Shown here piece by piece: positions 7,937 through 15,857 of a DNA stretch of 30,544 nucleotides. Each line of letters begins with the position of its first letter. The first letter of the stretch is position 1. The notes under the pieces were generated by a model. The model searched no databases. It was not told the DNA's origin and was given only the letters and a program-made list of their open reading frames with translations. A program made the position numbers and the translations under genes. This DNA comes from an uncultured Chloroflexota bacterium (GTDB lineage: Bacteria > Chloroflexota > Limnocylindria > Limnocylindrales > CSP1-4), in the NCBI GenBank assembly GCA_903928275.1, contig CAIYQJ010000456.1, positions 1 to 30,544 of the forward strand, in the 5' to 3' direction.

Positions 7937-8409
7937 CTGCGCCCTCCCCCTGTCGGCGGACGGCCCATGCCGGCGGCCGTCGCATTGCCCGCTGGGGTGT
8001 TGCCCGCCGCGGTCTTGCCCGCTGCGGCACCCACGCCGTCGCCGGCCACGATCCATCCCTTCCACGTGGTCTCCGCCGGCCCGGCGGAGACCTCCTTCCC
8101 GTCCCGGACGAGAGGAAGGCGCAGGAGCCGCTGGTCGACGAGCAGGCGCCGCGCCAGCTCGTCGTCGTCCATCCGGAGGTACCCGAGCCCCGCGTCCCGC
8201 CACGGCCTGCCGTCCGTGTCCGCGCACGCGGTCGCGCCGAGGCGCTCCACGAACCGGCGCAGCTCCCCCGGCGCCATGGGGCGGGTCTTGAGGTTCGCGT
8301 ACGTCACGCCCACCTTGCGCTCCTTGAAGAAGCGGAGCGCCGCGCGCGTCGCCTGCGAATCGTCGCGGCCGAAGACCTGGACCGGCGGCCGATCGGGCGG
8401 CTTCTTCAT
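7933..8409 (-). CDS. ArsC/Spx-like thioredoxin-fold protein lacking the redox cysteines
   Basis: This 158-residue protein has an ArsC/Spx-type core: VQVFGRDDSQATRAALRFF at about 10-28, KERKVGVTYANLKTRPM, then GLGYLRMDDDELARRLL and LLRLPLVRDGKEV. In redox-active relatives the first loop has a CxxC or CxxS before the conserved Arg; here the aligned residues are Ser18 and Thr21 before Arg22, so thiol chemistry is unlikely. From about residue 120 there is an Ala/Gly tail with repeated AAGKT/PAGNA-like units ending in GGGRR. The start at 8409 is chosen because upstream codons extend into the divergent promoter region. It is the first gene of a pair coupled to the LOG-family gene. Function is unknown; binding rather than catalysis is my inference. 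Confidence 0.75.
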   Translation of the reverse strand: MKKPPDRPPVQVFGRDDSQATRAALRFFKERKVGVTYANLKTRPMAPGELRRFVERLGATACADTDGRPWRDAGLGYLRMDDDELARRLLVDQRLLRLPLVRDGKEVSAGPAETTWKGWIVAGDGVGAAAGKTAAGNTPAGNATAAGMGRPPTGGGRR

Positions 8410-8465
8410 GCGCACAGGGTACGGCGTGGGCCGGGGCGGTACCATCCGCGCGGAGGAGGCCCCCA

Positions 8466-8729
8466 ATGCCCACGTGGTTCACCGTCACCCTCGACGATCG
8501 ACCCGGTTCGCTCGCGCGCCTCGCGGCCGCGCTCGGGGACCGCGGCGTGAACATCACCGGGATCGTGGGAGTAGCCGAGGACACCGGCGGCTCCCTCATG
8601 CTCACGACGAGCGACCCTGCCGTCACGCGCGAGGTCCTTGCCGCGCTCGAGCTGCCGGGCGACGAGCACCCGGACGGCGGCGGCGCGGAGATGATCACGG
8701 GCCTGGCCCGCGGCCTCGCGGACCGGTGA
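8466..8729 (+). CDS. Small ACT-domain protein
   Basis: This 87-residue protein is essentially one ACT domain: VTLDDRPGSLARLAAALGDRGVNITGI is the typical first strand, turn and helix, with the DRPGSL loop that binds amino-acid-type ligands. An acidic Gly-rich loop and a short helix end the protein. The ATG follows a GGAGGAGG Shine-Dalgarno. It precedes another ACT protein by 7 nt, so the two are an operon and probably work as partners in a ligand-sensing or allosteric role. No enzyme domain is attached. Confidence 0.85.
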   Translation: MPTWFTVTLDDRPGSLARLAAALGDRGVNITGIVGVAEDTGGSLMLTTSDPAVTREVLAALELPGDEHPDGGGAEMITGLARGLADR

Positions 8730-8736
8730 CGGCGCC

Positions 8737-9441
8737 ATGACCCCGCGGCGCCGCGGCGAAACGCCGGACCCCGTGGCGGTCGCGATCCGCGTCGAGCACG
8801 AGGACCGGCCCGACCTGCTGCCCGCCATCGCGTCCGGCGTCGCCGCGCTCGGCGGCACGGTCCGGACGCTCTCCACGGTCAGGCGCGTCGCGGGCGACGA
8901 CGACGGCATGGGCGCGCACGTCGAGACGGAGCTCGAAGTGGAAGGCGTCGATGCCGAGCGTCTCCTCGCCGGCATCGGAGACGTCGGCGGCGTCCTCGGT
9001 GTCAGGCCGACCCGTGCCCTCGACCGCGTCTTCGGCAAGCGCGTCATCGTCGTGGGCGGCGGCGCGCAGGTGGCGCAGGTCGCCCTGGGTGCCGTGAGCG
9101 AGGCGGATCGCCACAACCTCCGCGGCGAGCTCATCAGCGTCGACACGATCCCGCTCGTCTCCGAGGAGAAGATCGCGGCGGCCGTCCGCGCGGTCGCCGA
9201 CCTGCCGCGCGCCCGCCTGCTCGTCCTCGCCGGATCGATCATGGGCGGCGACATCAGCCGTGCCGCGGACGAGCTCCGCGCACGCGGGATCCCGGTCATC
9301 GCGCTGAACATGGCCGGGTCCATCACGGACCACGTGGACCTCGTCGTCACCGATCCCGTGCAGGCCGGGACGATGGCCGTCATGGCGATCGCCGACACGG
9401 CGACGTTCGACCTCGCCCGCCAGCGCGGGCGCCGGTACTGA
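8737..9441 (+). CDS. ACT-domain protein with conserved C-terminal alpha/beta domain
   Basis: This 234-residue protein has an N-terminal ACT-like domain (about 12-95; VAIRVEHEDRPDLLPAIASG begins it) and a C-terminal alpha/beta domain (about 100-230). The C-terminal part contains KRVIVVGGGAQVAQVALGAV, a Rossmann-like first strand and glycine turn, and LLVLAGSIMGGDISRAADEL. I associate this arrangement with the ACT plus DUF5612 proteins known from methanogens and some bacteria, from memory only. It follows the small ACT gene by 7 nt, and exonuclease III starts 10 nt downstream. No catalytic residues are recognisable; a regulatory or ligand-binding role is likely. Confidence 0.75.
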   Translation: MTPRRRGETPDPVAVAIRVEHEDRPDLLPAIASGVAALGGTVRTLSTVRRVAGDDDGMGAHVETELEVEGVDAERLLAGIGDVGGVLGVRPTRALDRVFGKRVIVVGGGAQVAQVALGAVSEADRHNLRGELISVDTIPLVSEEKIAAAVRAVADLPRARLLVLAGSIMGGDISRAADELRARGIPVIALNMAGSITDHVDLVVTDPVQAGTMAVMAIADTATFDLARQRGRRY

Positions 9442-9451
9442 GACGCCGCCG

Positions 9452-10354
9452 ATGCGCATCGCCACGTGGAACGTCAACTCGCTGAAGGCGCGCCTCGAGA
9501 AGGTCGAGTGGTGGCTGGATCGCGCCGCCCCGGACGTGCTGCTCCTGCAGGAGACGAAGCTCGCCGACGACGCGGCGCCGGTCATGGCGTTCCAGATGGC
9601 CGGCTACACCCTCGTCCATCACGGCGAGGGTCGCTGGAACGGCGTCGCGATCGCGACTCGCGTGGGCGCCGCGGACGTCGTGACGAACTTCGGCGACGGC
9701 CCGGTGCGATCGTCCGCAGCCGGCGCGGAGGTCGGCGGCGGGGAGGATGACTTCGATCCGCTCGACGAGGCACGGATGGTGTCGGCGGTCTGCGGCGGCG
9801 TGCGGGTCGTCTCCCTGTACGCGCCGAATGGGCGCGCGCTCGACACGCCCTGGTACGCCGGCAAGCTCGACTGGTTCGCTCGGCTCCGGCGCTGGCTGGA
9901 CGAGACGCAGGACCCGGCCGCTCCGATCGTCCTCGGCGGCGACCTCAACGTAGCGCCCGCGGACGCGGACGTGTGGGACCCGTCGGCCACGCACGGGTCC
10001 ACGCACGTGAGCGAGCCGGAGCGCGAGGCCTTCCGGTCGCTCGTCGACTGGGGGCTGACCGACGTCTACCGGGCACGGCACCAGGAGCCCGCGCGATTCA
10101 CGTGGTGGGACTACCGGGCCGGGAACTTCCAGCGAAACGAGGGGATGCGGATCGACCACCTGCTCGCGTCCCGCCCGGTCGCCGAGCGGGTCGTGGGCGT
10201 GGAGATCGACCGCGAGGCGCGGAAGGGCAAGCCCGTCCCGTCCGACCACGCGCCGCTCGTCATGGACATCGATGAGCATGGCCAGGGCTTCGACCCCGGC
10301 TGGGCCGGCTCTGACGCGCGCTTCGCCGCCCGGAGGGCCGCGCAGGGCGGCTGA
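9452..10354 (+). CDS. xth: Exodeoxyribonuclease III (AP endonuclease)
   Basis: This 300-residue enzyme of the exonuclease III/APE family cuts at abasic sites and degrades the 3' end of duplex DNA in base excision repair. Family motifs appear in order: TWNVNSLKAR at the N-terminus, LLQETKL (metal-binding Glu), GRWNGVAIATR, SLYAPNGR, GGDLNVAP (catalytic Asp-x-Asn), NEGMRIDHLLAS and the C-terminal SDHAPLV with catalytic His. An acidic, Gly-rich insertion around residues 85-105 is slightly longer than usual. It starts 10 nt after the ACT gene and is probably co-transcribed with it. Length and motifs are complete, so the enzyme should be active. Confidence 0.95.
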   Translation: MRIATWNVNSLKARLEKVEWWLDRAAPDVLLLQETKLADDAAPVMAFQMAGYTLVHHGEGRWNGVAIATRVGAADVVTNFGDGPVRSSAAGAEVGGGEDDFDPLDEARMVSAVCGGVRVVSLYAPNGRALDTPWYAGKLDWFARLRRWLDETQDPAAPIVLGGDLNVAPADADVWDPSATHGSTHVSEPEREAFRSLVDWGLTDVYRARHQEPARFTWWDYRAGNFQRNEGMRIDHLLASRPVAERVVGVEIDREARKGKPVPSDHAPLVMDIDEHGQGFDPGWAGSDARFAARRAAQGG

Positions 10355-10360
10355 GGCGGC

Positions 10361-10366
10361 TAGAGT
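10361..10366 (+). promoter_or_regulatory. Possible -10 box for the amidohydrolase
   Basis: TAGAGT lies 8 nt before an in-frame ATG at 10375, the same spacing as the -10 box and start codon of marR. If used, it would give a leaderless mRNA and a 428-residue amidohydrolase with 13 extra residues. No -35 is evident. Confidence 0.3.
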
Positions 10367-10413
10367 GACCTCCCATGCGCCGGGCCTGCGGCGCGCACCG
10401 GAGGTCCGCGCCG

Positions 10414-11661
10414 ATGTCCGCCATCCTCTTCCGCGAGGCACTCCTCGTCGACGGCACCGCGGACGAGCCGCGCGACGGCGTCGACGTGCTCGTCGTGGAC
10501 GGGCGCATCGCCGCGATCGGCGAGCCACGCATCGCGCCCTCGGACCTGCCGGACCTGCCGGAGCTGCGCGTCGTGGAGCTCGCCGGACTCACGCTCATGC
10601 CCGGGCTCATCGACGCGCACGCCCACCCGTCGGCGGCCGAGGTCCAGGAGGACCCCGCTCGACCCATGCCCACGTCCCTGCGGGCCCAGTACGCGCGCAT
10701 CGAGCTCGAGGCGATGCTCCGGCGCGGCTTCACGACCGTGCGCGACGCCGGCGGGTGTGATGCCGGCCTCCGGACCGCGATCGAGCGCGGCCTCATCGAC
10801 GGACCACGCCTCCTCGTCTGCGGCAAGGCGCTGAGCCAGACCGGGGGCCACGGCGACGACCGAGCCGTCGGCGAGACCGACCCGTGGCCCGGCGCATACC
10901 CGGGCGAGTTCGCAAGGATCGCCGACGGCGTGGAAGGGGTCCGGCTCGCGGCGCGCCAGGAGCTCCGGCGCGGTGCGGACCAGATCAAGATCTGCGCCTC
11001 CGGCGGCGTCATGTCCGAGACCGACCCGGTCCGGATGGTCCAGTACTCCGAGGCGGAGATGACCGCGATCGTGGAGGAGGCCGCCTCGCGCGGGACGTAC
11101 GTCCTCGCCCACGCGTACGGCGCCGACGCGATCGCGCGGGCCGTGCGATGCGGCGTGCGGTCCATCGAGCATGCCAACCTCATCGACGCGGAGGCCGCCG
11201 CCGAGGTGGCCGCGCACGACGCGTTCGTCGTGCCCACGATGGTCGCCTACGAGGCGCTCGGGGCCTTCGGCGCCGCCAGCGGCGTGGATCCGCGGCGGCT
11301 CGCGAAGAACACCGAGGTTCTCGAGGCCGGCCTGCAGGCATTCGCGATCCTGCGGGCGGCAGGCGTGCGCGTCGGGTTCGGCAGCGATCTCCTCGGCGAG
11401 CACCGGCACATGCAGGCGCGCGAGTTCGCGATCCGCGCCGAGGTGGAGCGCGCGGCGGACATCGTGCGCTCCGCGACGTCGGTGAACGCGGACCTGATCC
11501 GGCGTCCGGACCTGGGGCGGATCGTCGCGGGAGCCACCGCGGACCTCATCGTCGTCGACGGGGATCCGCTCGCGGACGTCGCCGTCCTCGCCCGCCCCGC
11601 CGAGACGCTCCGGATGGTGGTCACCGCGGGCCGGGTCAGGGTGGACACCCTCCCAGCCTGA
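10414..11661 (+). CDS. Amidohydrolase family metal-dependent hydrolase (imidazolonepropionase-like)
   Basis: This 415-residue enzyme has the amidohydrolase fold: a small beta sandwich at both ends around a TIM barrel. Metal ligands are all visible: H69-A-H71 in MPGLIDAHAHPS, Lys192 in DQIKICASGG (the position carbamylated in binuclear members), His233 in VLAHAYGAD, His253 in SIEHANLID and Asp325 in GFGSDLLGEH. It resembles imidazolonepropionase-like and Xaa-Pro-dipeptidase members of the family, so an amide or peptide-like substrate is likely but unknown. The start at 10414 follows GGAGGT by 9 nt; ATG 10375 behind a TAGAGT box is a real alternative. No signal peptide is seen, so it is cytoplasmic. 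Confidence 0.9.
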   Translation: MSAILFREALLVDGTADEPRDGVDVLVVDGRIAAIGEPRIAPSDLPDLPELRVVELAGLTLMPGLIDAHAHPSAAEVQEDPARPMPTSLRAQYARIELEAMLRRGFTTVRDAGGCDAGLRTAIERGLIDGPRLLVCGKALSQTGGHGDDRAVGETDPWPGAYPGEFARIADGVEGVRLAARQELRRGADQIKICASGGVMSETDPVRMVQYSEAEMTAIVEEAASRGTYVLAHAYGADAIARAVRCGVRSIEHANLIDAEAAAEVAAHDAFVVPTMVAYEALGAFGAASGVDPRRLAKNTEVLEAGLQAFAILRAAGVRVGFGSDLLGEHRHMQAREFAIRAEVERAADIVRSATSVNADLIRRPDLGRIVAGATADLIVVDGDPLADVAVLARPAETLRMVVTAGRVRVDTLPA

Positions 11662-11895
11662 TGCACGCCCGGCCGCGCATGGCCGCGCGTGAGCGCCTGG
11701 CAACGATTCGGGCCGCCGCGGGGCACTGGCGCGGGACAGATCGACGTGTGCCTGCATCTCACGTGTGAAGGTCCTCTCCCAGGGGCACGGTGGTGGCGCG
11801 AAGTTCCGAGCGGCTGGACGTAGGGCGCGGCATCCTCCCATCGCGACGCGGTCGGGCGCGACCGCCCGCGCGCCCATGTCGTCGCGGAGGGCGGG
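11662..11895. other. Non-coding stretch upstream of the ECF sigma gene
   Basis: This 234-nt stretch must contain the promoter of the sigma operon. I see an imperfect dyad TCAC-GT-GTGA near 11759-11768 and a short segment CACTGGCG (about 11724-11731) that also occurs in leader copy 2 near the SBP gene. No -35/-10 pair is convincing. Confidence 0.4.
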
Positions 11896-12705
11896 ATGAC
11901 CGAGGTGCGCGATGCCGCCATGAACGGGCTGAAAGCCTCTGCCGCCCTGGCGGGACTCTCGGGACGATCGGCGCCAAGGGAGAGAGCCCGTGCGTCCGAG
12001 GCGTGCCATGCGTGGGTCCTCGCGAGCCCCGGCGTCGTCGCCGCGACCGGCGGCGGTCTCGTGCCCGCCGAGGTGCGCCGTGCTTCGGCCGTCGTCCGCC
12101 GTGTCGTCGCGCCCGCGAGTCGCCCGATCGCCGTGAGCGATGTGCCCGCCACGAATGCCGAGCCGCGGAGACCGGTCGACGCGGCGATCGTCGCCCTCGT
12201 CCCGCTCGCCGCCGCCGGCGACGAGGTCGCCTTCACCCGCCTCGTCCAGGCATTCCACGTCGACATGGCCCGGGTCGCCTACTTCGTCTGCGCCGGGGAC
12301 CGCGAACTCACCGAGGATGCCGTGCAGTGCGCCTGGACGGTCGCATGGAGGCGCCTGGGGACTCTCCGGGAACCGGATCGGATCCGTGCCTGGCTGCTCT
12401 CGGTCACCGCGAACGAGGCGCGCCAGCTCCTGCGGCGGCAGCGCCAGGCGACGACGATCCGCCTCGAGTTCGCGGAGGAGCGGATCGCCGCTCCGGACCC
12501 CTGCGCGTCGCCGGCCGTGCTCGACATGGCCGACGTGCTCGCGCGACTCAAGCCCGAGGAACGGACCCTGATCGGACTGCGCTATGCCGCGGGGCTCGAC
12601 TCCGCCGAGATCGGCGCGGTGCTGGGCATGTCGGCATCGGGCGTCCGAAGCCGCCTCGATCGACTCCTCGATCGCCTGCGAGTGGAGCTCGAACATGACC
12701 GGTGA
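11896..12705 (+). CDS. ECF-type RNA polymerase sigma factor
   Basis: This 269-residue protein has sigma region 2 at about residues 109-184 (AFTRLVQAFHVDMARVAYF, then ELTEDAVQCAWTVAWRRL, then RAWLLSVTANEARQLLRRQRQ) and sigma region 4 at about 212-265 (LKPEERTLIGLRYAAGLDSAEIG, then SGVRSRLDRLLDRLR). No region 3 is present, which defines the ECF group. It would direct polymerase to a small regulon when released by an anti-sigma factor. The start is uncertain. ATG 11896 has GGAGG 5 nt upstream, but its first 80 residues look unstructured and use several codons rare here (AAA, TCT, GGA, AGA); GTG 12133 would give a typical 190-residue ECF. It overlaps the next gene by 11 nt, tying it to the fused anti-sigma/sensor. 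Confidence 0.9.
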   Translation: MTEVRDAAMNGLKASAALAGLSGRSAPRERARASEACHAWVLASPGVVAATGGGLVPAEVRRASAVVRRVVAPASRPIAVSDVPATNAEPRRPVDAAIVALVPLAAAGDEVAFTRLVQAFHVDMARVAYFVCAGDRELTEDAVQCAWTVAWRRLGTLREPDRIRAWLLSVTANEARQLLRRQRQATTIRLEFAEERIAAPDPCASPAVLDMADVLARLKPEERTLIGLRYAAGLDSAEIGAVLGMSASGVRSRLDRLLDRLRVELEHDR

Positions 12706-14167
12706 GCGCGACGCCTTCGAGCGGCGCCTCGAGGCTGCCGTCCGCGGGTACGTCGAGGCGGCGCCCACGGAGATCGACGCGGTACGCCTGGCCCACTCGC
12801 TGGCGACCGACGTGCCGCGCGCGCGGCGTCTCGTTGCCCTGCCCGGCTGGAGGCTGCCGAGCCTCGGGTTCGCCTGGATCCTCGTCGTTGCTGCCCTCGT
12901 CACGATGCTGGGGATGGGCCTCTTCGTCGCGGGCGCCCTGCGGGACGTGCACCTGTTGCCGGTCTCGCCCACCCCGGGTCCGACGCACGGGACCCTTCCC
13001 GCCGTCGTCGCCTCGCCCGTCGCCACGACTCCGGCCCCCTCGGCGCCCGCCTCGCCGAGCCCCTCGCCATCACCATCGCCAACACCATCACCGACGCCCT
13101 CGTCCTTGCCCGCCGCGACCGCCGGGGCGCCGCAGCCCACGCCGGTCGTCTCGTCGCCGATCGGCGTCGTGATCCCGTCGAGCTGGGCTCATGACCAGCC
13201 CCGGTTCCGCGACGCGCTCACCGCGGCGGGCTACGGCGCACAGATCCTGCTCAGCTCCGACACGGCCACCGAGAAGGCCGCCGTCGAGACGCTGATCAGG
13301 CGGGGCATCAGGGTCCTCATCCTCACGCCACAGGACGGCGCGGCGGCCGCGACGGCCGCCCAAGAGGCGCGGGCCGCCGGCGTGAAGGTGATCGCCGACG
13401 ACCGTCTCATCCTCGACACCGCTGCGGTCGATTACCTCGTGTCCTTCGACCCTGTCGCGGTGGGCGCCGCCCAGGCCCGGTACCTGATCGACAGGGCCGG
13501 CGCGACGAAGGGCAACAACCTGTACCTGTACGCCGGCGCGGCCTCCGACGACAACTCCTTCCTGTTCCTCGAAGGCGCCTGGGAGAAGATCCAGCCGAGG
13601 ATCGCCGATGGCACGTTCGTGATCCGCAACTCGAGCGTTGCCGTCGCGCTGCAGGACAGCCCCACGCTGACGCGTGACCAGCAAGGCCGGATCATCGGTC
13701 AGATCACCACTGACTGGGACGCCAACACCGCCAGGTACCTGGCCCAGTCCGACCTGATCGCTGCTCCGGCCGGGGCCAGGGGCACCGTCTTCATCCTCGC
13801 CCCGAACGACACCACTGCCCGCGCCATCGCGGATGTCTTCGCGGCCGACAGGGACGTCCGGACGTACTTCGTGACCGGGCAGGACGCGGACAGGGCGTCG
13901 ATCCAGTACGTCATCGACGGCAGGCAGGACATGACCGTCTTCAAGGACCCCCGCACGCGCGTGAAGGACGTCGTCGCTGCCGCCGTGGCCTTCCTGAAGG
14001 GCGGCACGCCTGCCGCGACCACAACGTCGAACAACGGCACGATCGATGTCCCGTCCACCGCGATCGATCCCGTCACGGTCACCAGGGACAACGTCCAGGC
14101 GGCGTTGATCGACACGGGCTTCTACCTCGCCAGCGACTTCACCGGCTCCTGGCCGGGCAAGCGGTAG
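12695..14167 (+). CDS. Membrane sensor: anti-sigma-like head fused to ChvE/XylF-like sugar-binding domain
   Basis: The 490 residues divide into a cytoplasmic head (1-55, FERRLEAAVRGYV...), one membrane helix (about 57-80), a Pro/Ser stalk (about 88-152, SPSPSPSPTPSPTP) and a periplasmic-binding-protein domain (155-490). The binding domain resembles ChvE and XylF: DRLILDTAAVDYLVSFD, NNLYLYAG with DDN, TGQDAD, DMTVFKDPRTRV, NNGTIDVPS and a terminal ALIDTGFYLASDF. The start overlaps the sigma stop by 11 nt, the usual place for an anti-sigma factor. The head lacks the HxxxCxxC zinc site of ZAS anti-sigma factors. My inference is that sugar binding outside controls release of the sigma factor inside. 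ABC transporters normally use this domain as a free protein; none is nearby. Confidence 0.85.
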   Translation: MTGERDAFERRLEAAVRGYVEAAPTEIDAVRLAHSLATDVPRARRLVALPGWRLPSLGFAWILVVAALVTMLGMGLFVAGALRDVHLLPVSPTPGPTHGTLPAVVASPVATTPAPSAPASPSPSPSPSPTPSPTPSSLPAATAGAPQPTPVVSSPIGVVIPSSWAHDQPRFRDALTAAGYGAQILLSSDTATEKAAVETLIRRGIRVLILTPQDGAAAATAAQEARAAGVKVIADDRLILDTAAVDYLVSFDPVAVGAAQARYLIDRAGATKGNNLYLYAGAASDDNSFLFLEGAWEKIQPRIADGTFVIRNSSVAVALQDSPTLTRDQQGRIIGQITTDWDANTARYLAQSDLIAAPAGARGTVFILAPNDTTARAIADVFAADRDVRTYFVTGQDADRASIQYVIDGRQDMTVFKDPRTRVKDVVAAAVAFLKGGTPAATTTSNNGTIDVPSTAIDPVTVTRDNVQAALIDTGFYLASDFTGSWPGKR

Positions 14168-14381
14168 CCCGGGCCGCCGGGAAGCGGGTCCGGCCGAGTC
14201 GATCGGGGCATCCACGGCGGCCGCATCGAGCCGTCTCACGACGTTGGGACAGTCCGACCTCGAACCGCATCTGTGATGTTGACGGGAAGCCGTGACGCGC
14301 GATCCGAACCGGGTCGCCGGGACCGCGCCGAGCCAATGGCGAGACCCACCCGTGAGCATGCGTTCCAGAGGAAGGTCGACG
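14168..14381 (+). repeat. Leader copy 1 (before the secreted binding protein)
   Basis: This 214-nt stretch between the sensor stop and the secreted-protein ATG is homologous along its length to 15858-16072. A 25-base block at 14172-14196 is identical in the second copy, and TGGCGAGACCC recurs at 14337-14347, 45 nt before the ATG. It ends with the Shine-Dalgarno GAGGAAGG (14368-14375). A TTGACG at 14279-14284 is a possible -35 but has no good -10. Confidence 0.8.
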
Positions 14382-15857
14382 ATGCGATCCACCTCACGTG
14401 GCTGGCGCCGGTTCGGCGTCGGTCTGTCCCTCTCACTGGCCGCCATCCTCGTGATGACGGTCGTCGCGCCCGTCAGCGCCGCCACGGTGGGCGCCTCCTG
14501 GCGGGCGCAGATCGGCAGCGACGGGGCCAACGGAACGGCCACGATCCAGGCGTACACGTCGGGGTCGGGATCGCTCGCCCTCGCGCTGGCCGGGCTGACG
14601 CCAGCGACCTCCCTGCCGGTCACGATCTCGACGGGGACGTGCGCGTCCGTCGGATCGACGCTCATCACGTTCCCGGCGATCAGGACGACGAGCGCCGGCG
14701 CCGCCACGCGGACATCGAGCCTCACGGCGGCCCAGGCGACGACGATCAAGTCCGCGACGCAGGGCACCGGGAAGATCGCCATCCGGATCGGGAGCAGCAT
14801 GACCGGCAGCGTGAAGTGCGGTGCCTTCACCGTCCTCTACGTGCCGATCGGCATCGTGCTCCCGTCGACCTGGCGCCAAGGGGATCAGGCCCGGTTCCAG
14901 GATGCACTCAAGGCGACGGGCTATAGCGCACAGATCCTGTCCAGCCGGGACGTCGCCTCGGAGAAGGCGGCCGTCGAGGCGTTGATCGGCCGGAAGATCA
15001 AGGTGTTGATCCTCACGCCGCAGGACAGCGCGGCGGCCGCGGCTGCAGCCGATGAGGCCGGGGCCGCCGGCGTCAAGGTGATCGCCAACGACCGGCTCAT
15101 CCTCGACACCGCCGCGGTCGACTACCTCGTGTCGTATGACTGTCCTGCGGTGGGCGCGGACCAGGCCCGGTACCTGATCGACAATGCCGGCGCGACCAAG
15201 GGCAACAACCTGTACCTCTACGCGGGCGATGCGGTCGACAACAATGCCTTCCTGTTCTTCGAAGGCGCCTGGGAGAAGCTCCAGCCGAAGATCGCCGACG
15301 GCACGTTCGTGATCCGCAACTCGAGCGTCGCGGTCGAGCTCCAGGGCCACCCCACCCTCAGGCGTGACCAGCAGGCCGCGGTCATCGCCCAGATCACCAC
15401 CGACTGGGACGCCACCACGGCCCGGATCCTGGCGGCGGGCAACCTCGCGGCCGCGCCGGTCGCCGCCAAGGGCACGGTCTTCATCCTCGCCCCGAACGAC
15501 ACCACCGCCCGCGCCCTCGCTGGCGTCTTCGCGGCAGACAGGGGCGTCACGAAGGCCTGGGTGACCGGGCAGGACGCGGAGAAGGCGTCGGTCCAGTCCA
15601 TCATCGACGGCAGGCAGGGGATGACGGTCTTCAAGGACCCTCGCCTGCGGGTGCACGACGCCGTCGCCGCCGCCGTCGCTTTCCTGGAGGGCGGGGCGCC
15701 CGTCGCGACCACGACCTACGACAACGGCACGATCGATGTCCCGGCCACGCTGTTGCCGAGCGTCACGGTCACGCGGGACAACATCCAATCGGCGCTCATC
15801 GACTCCGGCTACTACCGCGCCAGCGACTTCACCGGATCCTGGCCGGGCAAGCCATGA
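14382..15857 (+). CDS. Secreted ChvE/XylF-like binding protein with N-terminal beta domain
   Basis: This 491-residue protein has a signal peptide (about 1-33: WRRFGVGLSLSLAAILVMTVVAPVSA), a Thr/Ser-rich domain (about 35-152) and a sugar-binding domain (154-491). The binding domain is about 74 percent identical by hand alignment to that of the upstream sensor, with a one-residue indel near its start. The middle domain has a strand pattern like CHRD-type beta sandwiches (ALAGLTPATSLPVTISTGTC) with Cys87 and Cys146 that could pair. The ATG at 14382 has GAGGAAGG 6 nt upstream; an ATG at 14358 lacks this. There is no lipobox, so it is released or held by its partner. It may share, present or buffer the ligand of the sensor. 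No permease or ATPase gene is nearby. Confidence 0.85.
   Translation: MRSTSRGWRRFGVGLSLSLAAILVMTVVAPVSAATVGASWRAQIGSDGANGTATIQAYTSGSGSLALALAGLTPATSLPVTISTGTCASVGSTLITFPAIRTTSAGAATRTSSLTAAQATTIKSATQGTGKIAIRIGSSMTGSVKCGAFTVLYVPIGIVLPSTWRQGDQARFQDALKATGYSAQILSSRDVASEKAAVEALIGRKIKVLILTPQDSAAAAAAADEAGAAGVKVIANDRLILDTAAVDYLVSYDCPAVGADQARYLIDNAGATKGNNLYLYAGDAVDNNAFLFFEGAWEKLQPKIADGTFVIRNSSVAVELQGHPTLRRDQQAAVIAQITTDWDATTARILAAGNLAAAPVAAKGTVFILAPNDTTARALAGVFAADRGVTKAWVTGQDAEKASVQSIIDGRQGMTVFKDPRLRVHDAVAAAVAFLEGGAPVATTTYDNGTIDVPATLLPSVTVTRDNIQSALIDSGYYRASDFTGSWPGKP

Noticed and set aside
11720..11736. Segment resembling the TGGCGAGACC block of the leaders upstream of the sigma gene
   Set aside because: Only about eight bases match exactly and the distance to the start codon differs, so shared promoter identity cannot be claimed.
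10360..13140. Minus-strand open frame of 926 codons
   Set aside because: It runs antisense across the amidohydrolase, sigma factor and sensor genes, all of which have clear family motifs. Long open antisense frames are expected in GC-rich DNA.
14279..14307. TTGACG with a 17-bp spacer in leader copy 1
   Set aside because: The matching -10 position (ATCCGA) is poor, and the TTGACG is not kept in leader copy 2, so I do not call a promoter.
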